A stretch of 64,000 bases of DNA, taken from contig NZ_JAPEMI010000001.1 of assembly GCF_026342835.1 (NCBI RefSeq), positions 7,570,501 to 7,634,500 on the forward strand, read 5' to 3'. Each line of letters begins with the position of its first letter. Within the stretch, counting starts at the first letter, position 1. Shown here one piece after another: positions 33,998-42,815 of the stretch. The translations under genes and the position numbers were made by a program. This DNA comes from Streptomyces sp. NBC_00154. Lineage in GTDB: Bacteria > Actinomycetota > Actinomycetes > Streptomycetales > Streptomycetaceae. The notes beneath the pieces were generated by a model. That model searched no databases and had not been told where the DNA came from. It saw nothing but the letters and a program-made list of their open reading frames with translations.

Positions 33998-35221
33998 TCA
34001 CTGAACATGAGTTGCCTCTGTTCTTCTCGCCGACTCGCGACGAGCTGAAGTGGGCGGCCGAGGCGACGGACAGCGGCGGGACAGCAGGCATCCAGTCAGC
34101 GCGGCGGCGAGGCCGGCCAGCCCGGCCCCCGCGAAGCCGCCCGCCGGCACGGAGACGTCGATTACCACCCCGACGATCGGGGATCCGAGCGCGAAACCCG
34201 CACTCTGCGCCGAGGATTGCAGACCTGTCGCCTCACCCCGCACGCTGGCCGGCGCCAGTCGGCTCACCGCGTCGGCCACCGCGGAAAGGGTCGGCGCGGC
34301 GAGAAACCCGGTGCCGACAACGGCCACGCACAACCAGGGCCAGTCGTGGGCAAGCCCCGCGGGAATCGTCACGAGCCCGAGCAAGCCGAGCAGCAACCAC
34401 ATGGGCACCGACCGGGACAGCGCGCCGTAGATCAGCCCGCCGGCGACAGAGGTCACGCCGAGCACGGCCACGACCACGGCGGCCCAGGACACCTGACCTG
34501 CTTCTTCGAGCGTGGCGACGATGGCGAGGTCGACGCCGCTGAGCAGCGTCGTAGTACCGAACGCCATCGTCAGTACGGCCATCATGCCGACGCGCAGCCA
34601 CTCCCGTCGCGGGGGCCGTCCGGCCGCGCCGGCATCCGCCTCGTCCTCGGCACGCAGCGGCGGGTTGAGCAAGGCGATCCCGGTTCCGCCGGCCACGATC
34701 GCGGCGCCGAGCCCCCACGCCACCACACCGGGGGACACCTTCGCGGCGCACAGGATCACGACCGCCGGGCCCACCATGTACGACAGCTCGCCCTGCACCG
34801 ACTCCAGCGCGAACGCGGCCCGGCGCTGTTCCGCCGTCGTCATCGCGGCGATCGCCTGCCTGGTCACCGGCTGGGCCGGCACCATCAGTAGACCCGCCGC
34901 AAAGGCGGCACCCAATAGGGCCCTGTACGGCAGGATCGGCACGCTCAGCCAGAACACGACCTGCACTGCGACAGTTACCAGCAGCACCGCACGCAGGCCC
35001 CGCCGATCGATCATGCGGCCAAGCAGCGGCCCGCCCAGCGCCAGCCCGGTGGTCAGAGCCGCCGCGACACCGCCGGCTGCCGCATAGCTCATATTCAGGC
35101 CCAGCACGACATACATCGTCAGTGCCATCACGACAGCCGTGATCGCGGTACGGGCGAGAAAGGAAACGCCCAACAGCGATGCCATCCCTGGCACGGCGAG
35201 TATCTGCCGGTATCCGGTCAC
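33998..35221 (-). CDS. MFS transporter (12-span type)
   Basis: About 407 residues from GTG 35221 (VTGYRQILAVPGMASLLGVS, where relatives start). It has 12 hydrophobic spans, loop motif GRMIDRRGLRAVLLVT and internal symmetry of two six-span halves, as in sugar/drug-type MFS proteins of the YbfB or SetA kind. ATG 35266 would add 15 residues but overlaps the LysR operator. The C-terminal tail (SPRPPTSARRESARR) reads into relic DNA and may be a replaced end. Divergent from lysR. Confidence 0.85.
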   Translation of the reverse strand: MTGYRQILAVPGMASLLGVSFLARTAITAVVMALTMYVVLGLNMSYAAAGGVAAALTTGLALGGPLLGRMIDRRGLRAVLLVTVAVQVVFWLSVPILPYRALLGAAFAAGLLMVPAQPVTRQAIAAMTTAEQRRAAFALESVQGELSYMVGPAVVILCAAKVSPGVVAWGLGAAIVAGGTGIALLNPPLRAEDEADAGAAGRPPRREWLRVGMMAVLTMAFGTTTLLSGVDLAIVATLEEAGQVSWAAVVVAVLGVTSVAGGLIYGALSRSVPMWLLLGLLGLVTIPAGLAHDWPWLCVAVVGTGFLAAPTLSAVADAVSRLAPASVRGEATGLQSSAQSAGFALGSPIVGVVIDVSVPAGGFAGAGLAGLAAALTGCLLSRRCPSPRPPTSARRESARRTEATHVQ

Positions 35222-35261
35222 TTGCGTGACGCTAGATCCTCCGCCATGCCATAGGTAGTGG

Positions 35262-35288
35262 TTCATTTAATGGGGCTGACATAATGAA
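35262..35288. promoter_or_regulatory. LysR operator candidate
   Basis: The inverted repeat TTCATT (35262-35267) and AATGAA (35283-35288), with 15 bp between, spans the divergent gap just before the lysR start, in an AT-rich patch. The T-N11-A type symmetry is usual for LysR boxes. It supports a downstream start for the MFS gene. Confidence 0.5.
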
Positions 35289-35293
35289 TCGTT

Positions 35294-36136
35294 ATGGCCA
35301 GGGATCTTGAAACCGCATTGCTGCGGTCCTTCGTCACCATCGTGCAAGCGGGCAGCATCAGCCGCGCCGCGATCACGCTTGGACATACCCAGCCCGCGCT
35401 CAGCCAGCAGGTGCGCAAGCTTGAGAGGGCCATCGGCCGTCCGCTGCTTTACCGATCACCGTCCGGTGTTTCGCTGACCCGGGCGGGCGAGGAGCTCCTG
35501 CCGTATGCCGAACGCATTCTCTCGCTCTCCGCACAGGCACTCACCGAAACCGGGCGCACGCTTACCGGCCGCTGCGGCGTCGGGTTGCTCGAAGACCTCG
35601 CTGCGTCCCAGCTTCCGCAGGCCCTCGCCGACCTCGCCCGGCTGCACCCCGGCGCAACCCTGGAGGTGCTCAGCATGTCCAACGCCGCGATGCAGGAGGC
35701 CTACGACACGGGCCGCGTCCAACTCGTGCTCAACGAGGTGCCGGCCGTTCCCGGACCGCCGCGCTGGACGGTACGCCGCCCGCTGGTCTGGGCGATCGGC
35801 CAGGGTGTGGACGTGGCTGCCGATCCGCTGCCGGTGGTGCTGTTCTCGAACATGTGCTCCTGGCGTACGGCGGTGCTGGAAACCCTGGAACGTGCCGATC
35901 GGCCCTGGCGGGTGGCGTTCGAAAGCAACAGCCTGGTCGGTGTGCTCGCCGCGGTACGGGCAGGACTCGGCGTCGCCGCGCTCATGCCCACGAACCTTGA
36001 ACCGGCCATGGCCTGCCACGACGCGGACGCCCTGCCCACCCTGCCGGACGTCGAGCTCGGCCTCGCACGGCACCCACGATCCGAAGGTGATCCGCTGATC
36101 GATGCCGTTGAGACCGCGCTACGACGCATGATCTGA
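35294..36136 (+). CDS. LysR-family transcriptional regulator
   Basis: 280 residues. N-terminal winged helix-turn-helix (LLRSFVTIVQAGSISRAAIT, then LGHTQPALSQQVRKLERAIG and PLLYRSPSGVSLTRAGEELL), then a linker helix and a periplasmic-binding-like effector domain from about residue 90 (TLEVLSMSNAAMQEAYDTGR, VGVLAAVRAGLGVAALMP). Complete. Its likely target is the divergent MFS transporter. Confidence 0.92.
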   Translation: MARDLETALLRSFVTIVQAGSISRAAITLGHTQPALSQQVRKLERAIGRPLLYRSPSGVSLTRAGEELLPYAERILSLSAQALTETGRTLTGRCGVGLLEDLAASQLPQALADLARLHPGATLEVLSMSNAAMQEAYDTGRVQLVLNEVPAVPGPPRWTVRRPLVWAIGQGVDVAADPLPVVLFSNMCSWRTAVLETLERADRPWRVAFESNSLVGVLAAVRAGLGVAALMPTNLEPAMACHDADALPTLPDVELGLARHPRSEGDPLIDAVETALRRMI

Positions 36137-36884
36137 GTTTCGAGGCTGGCCAACGCGCCGGTTTGCGTCCAACCCGCAACGGGAATTGGCCAGGCGCCCA
36201 TGCGCTGGCGTCGTGAACTTTCCTGCGGTGCCGGAGCTCTGCCGGTCTGGAGCCGAGGTGGGAACGTGGCTCACCCAGGGCGGCTCCGGCCGGGACTTCA
36301 CGCTCTGCCTCGATCCCGTGAAATGAGCAGTCTCATGAAGGGGTGATTTCGCCGGCGCCCGGCGGTCAGCCTGCCGCCTCGCGCAGCACGTCATTCTCAG
36401 CCCCAGCAGGATCGGTGATGTCGCCTGCGCTGCCCTCGTTCTCAACGGGAGCTGGAAGCGATCACCGTTGAGAAAGCCTCACTGAGCCGGATTCCTTCAT
36501 CATCGACCCGGTCACCTACCAGCTCGGTCGCCTCACCTATCTGGGGTTGATAACTCGCAGCGGTCGACGCCAACGCCCAGTCAGGGGCGCTACGCGATCG
36601 CAGTAAGCGGGTGTGGTCTGCGATGGTGATCGGTGCCTGGCGGTGTTGTCCCCTCGAAGCCGATGCCACCGCCAGGCACTCCACGCCGGTCATCTGCCCG
36701 CCTGCGAGAAGCTCCTCGACTCCGCGACGGCAGCGTTCCGCCGCGCAGGGCCGAAGCCGACCCACCTGCCGTTGCCACTGCACCGGTGCTCGTTGCCTTC
36801 GCGGTACTGGCGGCACGTGCCGTCTCCCCAACTGGGGCCGGACCCGGTGCAGGGCGGGATGCCCGCCGGGAGCGCAGTTGCCCG
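36137..36884. other. stretch without a recognisable gene
   Basis: No frame shows a clear gene. A minus-strand frame contains HRQAPITIADHTRLLRSRSA and GEATELVGDRVDDEGIRLSE, which look protein-like, but no start or family was found. The right end grades into the DNA ligase relic. Confidence 0.45.
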
Positions 36885-37145
36885 GGTCGGGGTGCTGCAC
36901 GGGGTCCCAGCAGGCGTACGAGGCCGGGTGCCGGGCGGCCGGCGAGCGGGCCCGGGTCACGGACGACGCGGCCCGCGACTGAGCGGCTCCGAAGTCGAGC
37001 CGGCCACCCCGCCGGATCACCGCCTCGCGTCCAGCGCGGTGCCCGGCCGCAGCGCCATGCCGGCCAGGGCCAGGTCCATCCAGCACGGCGTGACGACCCT
37101 CCCGGACCGGGCATACAGGATCACCGTGTCATCGGTACGCCGCAG
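36885..37145 (-). pseudogene. ATP-dependent DNA ligase relic
   Basis: The minus strand reads RTDDTVILYARSGRVVTPCW, MDLALAGMALRPGTALDARR, a stop, and in another frame REAVIRRGGRLDFGAAQSRA and ASSVTRARSPAARHPASYAC, then WDPVQHPDPG. Intact Streptomyces ligases have WMDLALAGLALRPGTVLDGE and GGRLDFGAAQSRA in sequence, so this is the nucleotidyltransferase core with frameshifts. The catalytic K motif upstream and the OB fold are missing. Confidence 0.65.
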
Positions 37146-37256
37146 CACGACTCGGTGTCTGCTGTTCTCCGGACTTCGGTGTGTCTCATGAGACACGAAG
37201 TGACCTGTTGGTGGGTGGCGTTGGGCGGTGAGGGAGTGCGCCGGCGTCGGTCCGGG

Positions 37257-38165
37257 TTACGCGAAGCGTTCGTGGTCGGCCAGCACCGCGTCGATCACAT
37301 CGAGATGGATGGCGACTCGCTCGTCCCTGGGATCGGAGCACTGGGTCAACGTCAGCAGGGACTTCCACAGCGCCCAGCCCCTGGCTCTGGCCCAGGTGCC
37401 GTCATCCTGGTCGACTGTGTGCCGGAATGCCTCGCGGCTTTCCTCGCGGAGCATCGTCCAGGAGATCACGAGATCGCAGGCGGGGTCGCCGGTGCCCGAG
37501 GTGCCGAAGTCGATGACGGCCGACAGCTTGCCGTCGGTGACAAGCAGGTTGTTGCCGCCGATGTCGCCGTGGAACCACACCGGCGTTCCACGCCATTGGG
37601 CCTCGAGTGCCGCTTGCCAGGTCTCGGTGGCCCTCACGGTGTCGATCCGGCCGCTCAGAGCGGTGATGCAGCGACGCGTCTCGTCGTCGTAGTGGGCGGG
37701 TGATGCGCCGCGATAGCCGCTGTGCGCCCCGGCGAGAGGGCCGCCCTTGGGGTCACAGCGCTGAAGGGCGAGGATGAATCCGGCGAGACTGGTGGCGAAC
37801 TGGGTCATGTCGTCGATGCGTTCGGGAGAAGCCGTCTCGCCGGGCAGCCAGCCGCGCACGGACCAGGGGTAGGGGTATCCCGCGCCGGGGGCTCCCTTGG
37901 CCAGGACGGTGGGGACAGCCACCGGCAGCACGGGGGCCAGGCGAGGCAGCCAGTCGCATTCCTTGTCGACCGCAGGGGCGTAGCCGGCTGCGGTGGGCAG
38001 GCGGACCGTCATGTCGTCACCGAGGCGGTAGGTGCGGTTGTCCCAGCCGTCCACAGCCACCGGGACCACGGGCAGACGGCTCCACTGAGGGAACTGGGTG
38101 GTGATCAACCGCTTCACCAGGGCGGCGTTGATTCCCGCGCGCCCGTCCGACACAGCTGTAAGCAC
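37257..38165 (-). CDS. Aminoglycoside phosphotransferase (APH) family protein
   Basis: 302 residues with the APH/choline-kinase fold: catalytic loop VWFHGDIGGNNLLV (H-G-D-x-x-x-x-N) and metal site AVIDFGTSGTGDPACDL. The N-terminal half has the nucleotide fold (WDNRTYRLGDDMTVRLPTAA). Such proteins transfer phosphate from ATP to aminoglycosides or other small alcohols, and many Streptomyces members have no known drug substrate. It looks complete. The IS5-type element begins 131 bp upstream of its start on the same side as its promoter, so control may have changed. Confidence 0.88.
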   Translation of the reverse strand: MLTAVSDGRAGINAALVKRLITTQFPQWSRLPVVPVAVDGWDNRTYRLGDDMTVRLPTAAGYAPAVDKECDWLPRLAPVLPVAVPTVLAKGAPGAGYPYPWSVRGWLPGETASPERIDDMTQFATSLAGFILALQRCDPKGGPLAGAHSGYRGASPAHYDDETRRCITALSGRIDTVRATETWQAALEAQWRGTPVWFHGDIGGNNLLVTDGKLSAVIDFGTSGTGDPACDLVISWTMLREESREAFRHTVDQDDGTWARARGWALWKSLLTLTQCSDPRDERVAIHLDVIDAVLADHERFA

Positions 38166-38321
38166 CCGCTGATCCTCACCGGTGAGGTCGTACCAGGCAA
38201 GTGATTAACGACGCGAGACACATCTGAATGTCTGGAGAACCGTCGAACTCCGCAAAATCGAGCCGGGCTTGCACTGGAGGCATGGCGGCGGTGGTCTGAG
38301 AGGGCGGTTTGAGAGTACTTG

Positions 38322-38834
38322 ATGAGGGGTGGCGGGCGCGGGCCTGGTGGACCTTCATCGGCGACCACTTCCACCACGCTGTACGAGGCGGCGCTACGCG
38401 ATACTTGTCCTGTGGAGTGGTTCGAGCAGGCCCGGGCAGCGGAACAACTCGGGGATTGGGATGCGGCCATCACGTTGGTAAGCGCCCAGGCCGAGTGCTA
38501 CTCCACCGATCACTACATGCACAACAACCATCTGTGGCACATGGATTTGCTCGCCCGTTCGGAACGGCTCCCGGAACTCATGGAACTCGCTCGCACGGAC
38601 GTCCATGCACGTCGGAGACTCAACAGATCGCTTCGCGAGCGGGGGATGGAGGCCGCGCTGCGCAGCCGCGCCAAAGATGGTGACCGTGATGCTCTGTACG
38701 TCTTTGTCCGGCTTTTGTGCGAGACAAATCGAGCCCAGACGGCCTATCTAGCGGTCCAGGACTTCGGCCCGGAGGATCAGTACGCACACCAGATCGTGGC
38801 CCGCTTTCGATCGCCATCAAGCGGTGCGCAGTAA
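38322..38834 (+). CDS. Hypothetical helical protein inside the IS5-type element
   Basis: 170 residues from ATG 38322, which lies inside the left terminal repeat. A core rich in helices: EWFEQARAAEQLGDWDAAIT, HLWHMDLLARSERLPELMEL, LNRSLRERGMEAALRSRAKD, DALYVFVRLLCETNRAQTAY. The repeats look TPR-like. Similar hypothetical proteins occur in Streptomyces, from memory. Function unknown; it could be a passenger gene, or the left repeat could be a chance feature. Upstream GAGAGTACTTG is a weak ribosome binding site. Confidence 0.55.
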   Translation: MRGGGRGPGGPSSATTSTTLYEAALRDTCPVEWFEQARAAEQLGDWDAAITLVSAQAECYSTDHYMHNNHLWHMDLLARSERLPELMELARTDVHARRRLNRSLRERGMEAALRSRAKDGDRDALYVFVRLLCETNRAQTAYLAVQDFGPEDQYAHQIVARFRSPSSGAQ

Positions 38835-38934
38835 CGCTCGACGCCTGCCTTGTCCGACCTTTCATGAGGCTGTTCGTGGAGTGTCGTTTTCGGGTGAGGC
38901 AGTATCAGCGTTGCCGATCGCGGTACTTGGTCCG

Positions 38935-39339
38935 TTACTGCTTCGTGGCGAAGCTGCCGGCGTCGTCCTCGGTGAGGATGTCCAGTTTGACCAGGCGTTT
39001 CAGCGTGGCGCGGGTGCCTTCGATGTTCTTCGGCAGTAGTTCGTGGTCGAGGGCATCGCAGATGTCGCGGGCGCGGAGGGGGCCGGTGGCCTCGTTGAAG
39101 ACGGCGAGGATGCGGGGGTAGTCCGGGTGCTCGGGCAGGTCCGGCGAGGCGGTTTGGGTAGGGATCCGGTCGGCGAGGGCGGTGACGGTCTTTCGGGTGA
39201 TCGCGAGGTGCTCGAGGTGGGTCTCGGCCTCCCGTAGTCGGGCCTGTAGCTCTTCGGCTTGGGTTCGGAGGTCGTCGGTCAGGGTCCGGGCTGCGTCTTC
39301 CTGGACATCCAGTGCTTCGAGCAGGGGCTGGATGTTCAT
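38935..39339 (-). CDS. Coiled-coil/winged-helix accessory protein of the IS5-type element
   Basis: 134 residues. The first about 50 form a coiled coil (DLRTQAEELQARLREAETHL), the rest look like a winged helix (VFNEATGPLRARDICDALDH, ATLKRLVKLDILTEDDAGSF). Its ATG overlaps the transposase stop by 4 bp (ATGA), which indicates translational coupling. A DNA-binding helper of transposition or a regulator of it is the natural inference; similar proteins follow this transposase type in other Streptomyces as far as I recall. Confidence 0.7.
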   Translation of the reverse strand: MNIQPLLEALDVQEDAARTLTDDLRTQAEELQARLREAETHLEHLAITRKTVTALADRIPTQTASPDLPEHPDYPRILAVFNEATGPLRARDICDALDHELLPKNIEGTRATLKRLVKLDILTEDDAGSFATKQ

Positions 39340-40184
39340 GCGGTCACGGCCTGCGGGTCGCGCCAGGTGGGGGTGATCGTGCCGGTGAGCCGGCGGGTCA
39401 TGGTGTGGGTCATCGCCCAGTAGACGCGGGAGGCGGAGGAGGCCGGGTGGTGTTCGTAGTCACGGACCAGGCGCCGGTGCAGTATCAGGATCCCGTAGGT
39501 CTGCTCGACCCTCCACCGGATCGGCTGCGGGACGAACCCCCTGTCCTGCAGGTTGCGTTCAACAATCTCGACATCGATACCCATGCCGGAGCCGTGCACG
39601 ACGACCTGCTTCTTGAAGCCCTGATCGACGAGCGCCTTGCTGACAGTGCCGCCGGTGCGTTCGGCGACCTGGTCCAGCAGGGCGATACCCGCGGCGTTGT
39701 CATGCGTGCTGGCGGCGAGCACGATGACGGCGATGACCAGGCCCAGAACATCCACCGCCAGTGCCCGCTTGCGGCCCGGCACCCGTTTCGCCGGGTCCCG
39801 CCCGGTCGTGGTGGCGGGGACCCCGGCGGCGACGTGGATGCTCTGCGTGTCCAGCACTACCAGGGTCGGGTCCTCTAATCGGCGGGCTCTCTCACGTACC
39901 TGGCAGCGCAGGAGTTCATGGATGACCTGGTCGGTCCCGTCGTCGCGCCACGCGGCGAAGTAGTAGTACGTCGCACTCTTCGGCGGCAGGTCGTGCGGGA
40001 GGTAGGCCCACTGGCAGCCGGTCCGGCCCTGGTAGAGAATCGCGTTCACGATCTCCCGCATCGCGTAGGCGCCCTGGTGACCGCTGACCGAACGGTGCCG
40101 GTCCTTCCACGCCGTGATCACCGGCTCGATCAACGACCACTGCCCGTCCGACAAGTCGCTCGGGTACGGCTTGCGTTCACTCAC
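39336..40184 (-). CDS. IS5-family DDE transposase
   Basis: 282 residues from GTG 40184 (GGGGTGGCGGG upstream). DUF4096 start (YPSDLSDGQWSLIEPVITAW, GCQWAYLPHDLPPKSATYYY), then DDE core: D in LVVLDTQSIHVA, D in KALVDQGFKKQV, E near RWRVEQTYGILILHRRLVRD. Full length, no frameshift. Cuts and joins at the terminal repeats at 38296 and 40290. It reads toward the accessory gene. Confidence 0.9.
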   Translation of the reverse strand: MSERKPYPSDLSDGQWSLIEPVITAWKDRHRSVSGHQGAYAMREIVNAILYQGRTGCQWAYLPHDLPPKSATYYYFAAWRDDGTDQVIHELLRCQVRERARRLEDPTLVVLDTQSIHVAAGVPATTTGRDPAKRVPGRKRALAVDVLGLVIAVIVLAASTHDNAAGIALLDQVAERTGGTVSKALVDQGFKKQVVVHGSGMGIDVEIVERNLQDRGFVPQPIRWRVEQTYGILILHRRLVRDYEHHPASSASRVYWAMTHTMTRRLTGTITPTWRDPQAVTA

Positions 40185-40368
40185 CCCGCCACCCCAGCAG
40201 ACCAACGGCCACGGACCAGCAGATTCCGCCCCCACCCACACCATCAGGTGACGGCAGAACGCATCAATGACTCACAAACCGCCCTCTGAGAGATCGCCGG
40301 TGTGGGTCGTTCGCCCACCCTATGATCACGCTGACCCGATCAGCGGGCCGGATCCAAGGGGCGGGGCA

Positions 40369-41079
40369 GTGGGCAGAGCTGTGGGGAACCGATGCGGGGC
40401 CGTCACGCTGGGCGTGGGGATCGTGCTCGGTGTGGGCGCCTGCGGGGGCGGCGAGGAGCCGGCCGAACACGCGGCGGCGAAGCCGCGGGTGGTCGAACGT
40501 GTCCTTAGTCAGCGAGAGTTGGAGCACCTGGTCCTGCCCGGCGGCACGAAGCTCGGCAGCGGCACGCGTGGGGTGGGCAACGGAACGCTGAAGGCCGTCT
40601 CGCACCACGCCACCCGTCCAGCAGCTTGCGTGCCCGTGCTCGCCGCCACCGATGGTGCGAGCGAGCACGCACCCACGGGCAGCGTGACCCGCATGATGCT
40701 TGACCAGGACGGCCTGGTCATCAACCTGGCTGCGTACCAGGGGCAGGACGCCTCCCGCGTCATGGCAGAACTGCGGACCGCGCTGCGCACGTGCCGGAAG
40801 TTCCCCGTTGCGGGGACCGGCGGCGTGACTTGGTCCGGTATCCGGTCGACGCGCCAACTCGGGGAAGGCGACCAGGAGATGGCGTTCCGTGGTGAGGTGC
40901 AGATGGGTTCCGCGAAGGGCGATCCGATCGTGCCGAATGAGGTGCACGTCATCCGCGTAGGCACGACGATCGCGACGTTCACGTCGCAGAACGTCACCGC
41001 GACGGCGGCCTCGCCTGTCGTGCCCCGGGACGTGGTGCATCGCCAGGTCACCGCGCTCATGGCCTTGTCGGCAGGTTGA
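40369..41079 (+). CDS. Predicted lipoprotein
   Basis: 236 residues from GTG 40369 (AAGGGGCGGGG upstream). Lipoprotein signal: basic start (GRAVGNRCGA), hydrophobic VTLGVGIVLG, lipobox VGAC with C about residue 26, then a Gly/Glu-rich linker. The mature part has two domains (TRGVGNGTLKAVSHHATRPA; ATFTSQNVTATAASPVV) without a recognised family. It faces the outside of the membrane. Just right of the IS5-type element, whose end is 79 bp upstream. Confidence 0.75.
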   Translation: MGRAVGNRCGAVTLGVGIVLGVGACGGGEEPAEHAAAKPRVVERVLSQRELEHLVLPGGTKLGSGTRGVGNGTLKAVSHHATRPAACVPVLAATDGASEHAPTGSVTRMMLDQDGLVINLAAYQGQDASRVMAELRTALRTCRKFPVAGTGGVTWSGIRSTRQLGEGDQEMAFRGEVQMGSAKGDPIVPNEVHVIRVGTTIATFTSQNVTATAASPVVPRDVVHRQVTALMALSAG

Positions 41080-41530
41080 TTCCGGTGGTCCGGATTGGGT
41101 AACGACGAATCGGTGTGAGGGCTTGCCCACGACGTCCCGGGCTTGCCCACCGCCCCCGAGGCTTGCCCAACCCGCTGACCTAGAACAACGGCCGACGGGT
41201 TCACGTACCGGCATGGGGCGCATCCACTGGCCTGACATGGCTGACCGAGCCCGGGACATCGCGCCCGGCTACGGGAGCTGCGGTGGATGTCCTCGTAGCG
41301 ATGCTGCGTCCGCTCGATGATCTGAGTGCGGGGTAGTTCCGGAACCGGCGGTTCCATCGGGGCCGGTTCCGGCACGGTCGGCTCCGTCTCCTGCTCGGCG
41401 TGTTTGCGCAGGCAGTCTGTCCTGTCGCATTCCACTTGGCAGGAGGAGAGGTCCTGGCCTGCAGGGGTGCCAGGTGGTGTGAAAATGCGGTCCGGCGCCA
41501 TTCTCAAATGAGTTGGCCTCCGCGGAACGG
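41080..41530 (-). pseudogene. Possible ISL3-type transposase fragment in a gene-poor stretch
   Basis: Most of the stretch holds no gene. In the middle (about 41290-41470, minus strand) a frame reads CDRTDCLRKHAEQETEPTVP and ELPRTQIIERTQHRYEDIH, resembling the segment of ISL3 transposases between the helix-turn-helix and the last helices (TRRYxDIH). Nothing else of the protein is recognisable. Confidence 0.35.
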
Positions 41531-42397
41531 TCACGCGGTCAGCACGGATCCCGGTTCAACGGGGTCATTCCACCAGACGAAGAACTCGGTGCTCGGCTGG
41601 CGCTCAGAGAACCAGCCCGACGGGGAGACTTCCCGCAGCAGTCGACGAAGGTCTGCCTCGAATTCGTCACCGCGCGGGCCGAACAGGTGCGGAGCCGAGA
41701 ACGACATCGAGAACACCCCCGCGACGACGGCGTCAGCTGTGCGTTCCAGCGGCTGTCCGCCGGGAACGACTTGGCGCTGCGGACCGGAGAAACCCGCCCG
41801 GGCGAGCACGGCGGTCTCACCGCCAGGTGTTCCCTGCGGCAGCACGCCCCGGCCGGCTCGTCGGACCGGTCCGAGGTAGTGCCTGACGAGCTCCTCGATC
41901 GCGGTATAGGGCACCGCCGGATGTGGAAGACCGTCGACGGTTCGGGACTCCGTTTTCAAGTCCGCGATGTGCACCAGCGCCCCTCCGGGCTGGAGCATGT
42001 CCCTGGTGGTCGCCGCCACCAGGACGCGATCCATCCAGTGGAAGGACTGCCCGAAGGTCGCAACGGTGAACGTTCCAAGTCCTGCGGGCAGATCCTCGGC
42101 CCGGGCCTGGACCCACTGTGCTTTCCCAGTGATTCCTTGCTCAGCGGCTTCGCGCGTCGCTTCGGCGATCATCCCACTGTCCGGATCCACGCCGACGATC
42201 TCGCTGAACAAGTGAGCCAGGCTCAGGGCGAGTGTGCCCGGTCCGCATCCCACGTCGATGAGGCGTCCTCGCCCGTCGAGTTTCAGAACCTTGGCGAGCA
42301 CGTTCGTCAGTCCGGGGGCGTAAGGGAGCCTCCCGCGCTGGTAGTAGCTGGCCGTGCCCGAGAACAATGTGTCGTCCCATTCCCAGTCGGCAGCCAT
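41531..42397 (-). CDS. Class I SAM-dependent methyltransferase
   Basis: 288 residues from ATG 42397 (AGGTGG upstream; a GTG two codons earlier is possible). SAM-binding motif I LIDVGCGPGTLALSL near residues 45-60, motif II acidic VGVDPDSGMI, and the LPAGLGTFTVATFGQSFHWM motif seen in the Methyltransf_11 group. Such proteins move a methyl group to a small molecule or lipid; the acceptor is unknown. It seems complete. The product of the next gene upstream is a short orphan. Confidence 0.88.
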   Translation of the reverse strand: MAADWEWDDTLFSGTASYYQRGRLPYAPGLTNVLAKVLKLDGRGRLIDVGCGPGTLALSLAHLFSEIVGVDPDSGMIAEATREAAEQGITGKAQWVQARAEDLPAGLGTFTVATFGQSFHWMDRVLVAATTRDMLQPGGALVHIADLKTESRTVDGLPHPAVPYTAIEELVRHYLGPVRRAGRGVLPQGTPGGETAVLARAGFSGPQRQVVPGGQPLERTADAVVAGVFSMSFSAPHLFGPRGDEFEADLRRLLREVSPSGWFSERQPSTEFFVWWNDPVEPGSVLTA

Positions 42398-42422
42398 ATC
42401 CACCTACCACCCTTCACAGAGA

Positions 42423-42809
42423 TCACGTGCCTATCCGGCGGCCCGATGATTCCACGGCTTGATCGGGTTGAGGAATTGATCCAGGCCGTGGGGCAGGCGG
42501 CTGGCAGAGGTGCCGGTAGAGGGGGTCCTGGGTTCCGAGGGTGGTGTAGATCCGCGCGAATCGTCGGCTCAGCTCGGCGGTCGTCGCCAGGTAGAGCTCT
42601 TTGGGGTCGAGGGCGGTTGTGGGCGGGTTGAGGATCAGGTGCGTCAGCACCACGATCTCGGGGAACGCCGCGAGGTGACTGCGGTCCTCAGCCGAGATCT
42701 TCTTGCTGACGGCGAGAGCTTCGACGCGGTCGAGGCGATCGGTCCACTCCTTCCCGAGGTCGATCGGCATGCCGGAGGCGGACCAGTCCTCGACGACTTT
42801 CCGCGCCAT
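42423..42809 (-). CDS. Hypothetical protein, possibly the end of a broken gene
   Basis: A 128-residue frame from ATG 42809 with protein-like residues (DWSASGMPIDLGKEWTDRLD, AAFPEIVVLTHLILNPPTTA, LYLATTAELSRRFARIYTTL) and a disordered Pro-rich end. No family recognised and no strong ribosome binding site. It begins at the junction with the LacI relic on the opposite strand, so its real start may be lost. Confidence 0.45.
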   Translation of the reverse strand: MARKVVEDWSASGMPIDLGKEWTDRLDRVEALAVSKKISAEDRSHLAAFPEIVVLTHLILNPPTTALDPKELYLATTAELSRRFARIYTTLGTQDPLYRHLCQPPAPRPGSIPQPDQAVESSGRRIGT

Positions 42810-42815
42810 GTCGAG

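Larger units (their letters stand above)
38296..40290 (-). mobile_element. IS5-type element of about 2.0 kb with two extra genes
   Basis: Terminal inverted repeats: left CTGAGAGGGCGGTTTGAGAG from 38296, right (minus strand from 40290) CTCAGAGGGCGGTTTGTGAG, matching at about 24 of 28 positions including a following TTGATG. Between them are a transposase and a coupled accessory gene on the minus strand and a 170-residue gene on the plus strand. Standard IS5 elements are 0.8-1.3 kb with one gene, so this one is long. The exact first base and target duplication are unclear. Confidence 0.65.

Noticed and set aside
41513..42631. A 372-residue plus-strand open frame over the methyltransferase
   Set aside because: Antisense of a methyltransferase with a complete SAM motif; no plausible protein features.
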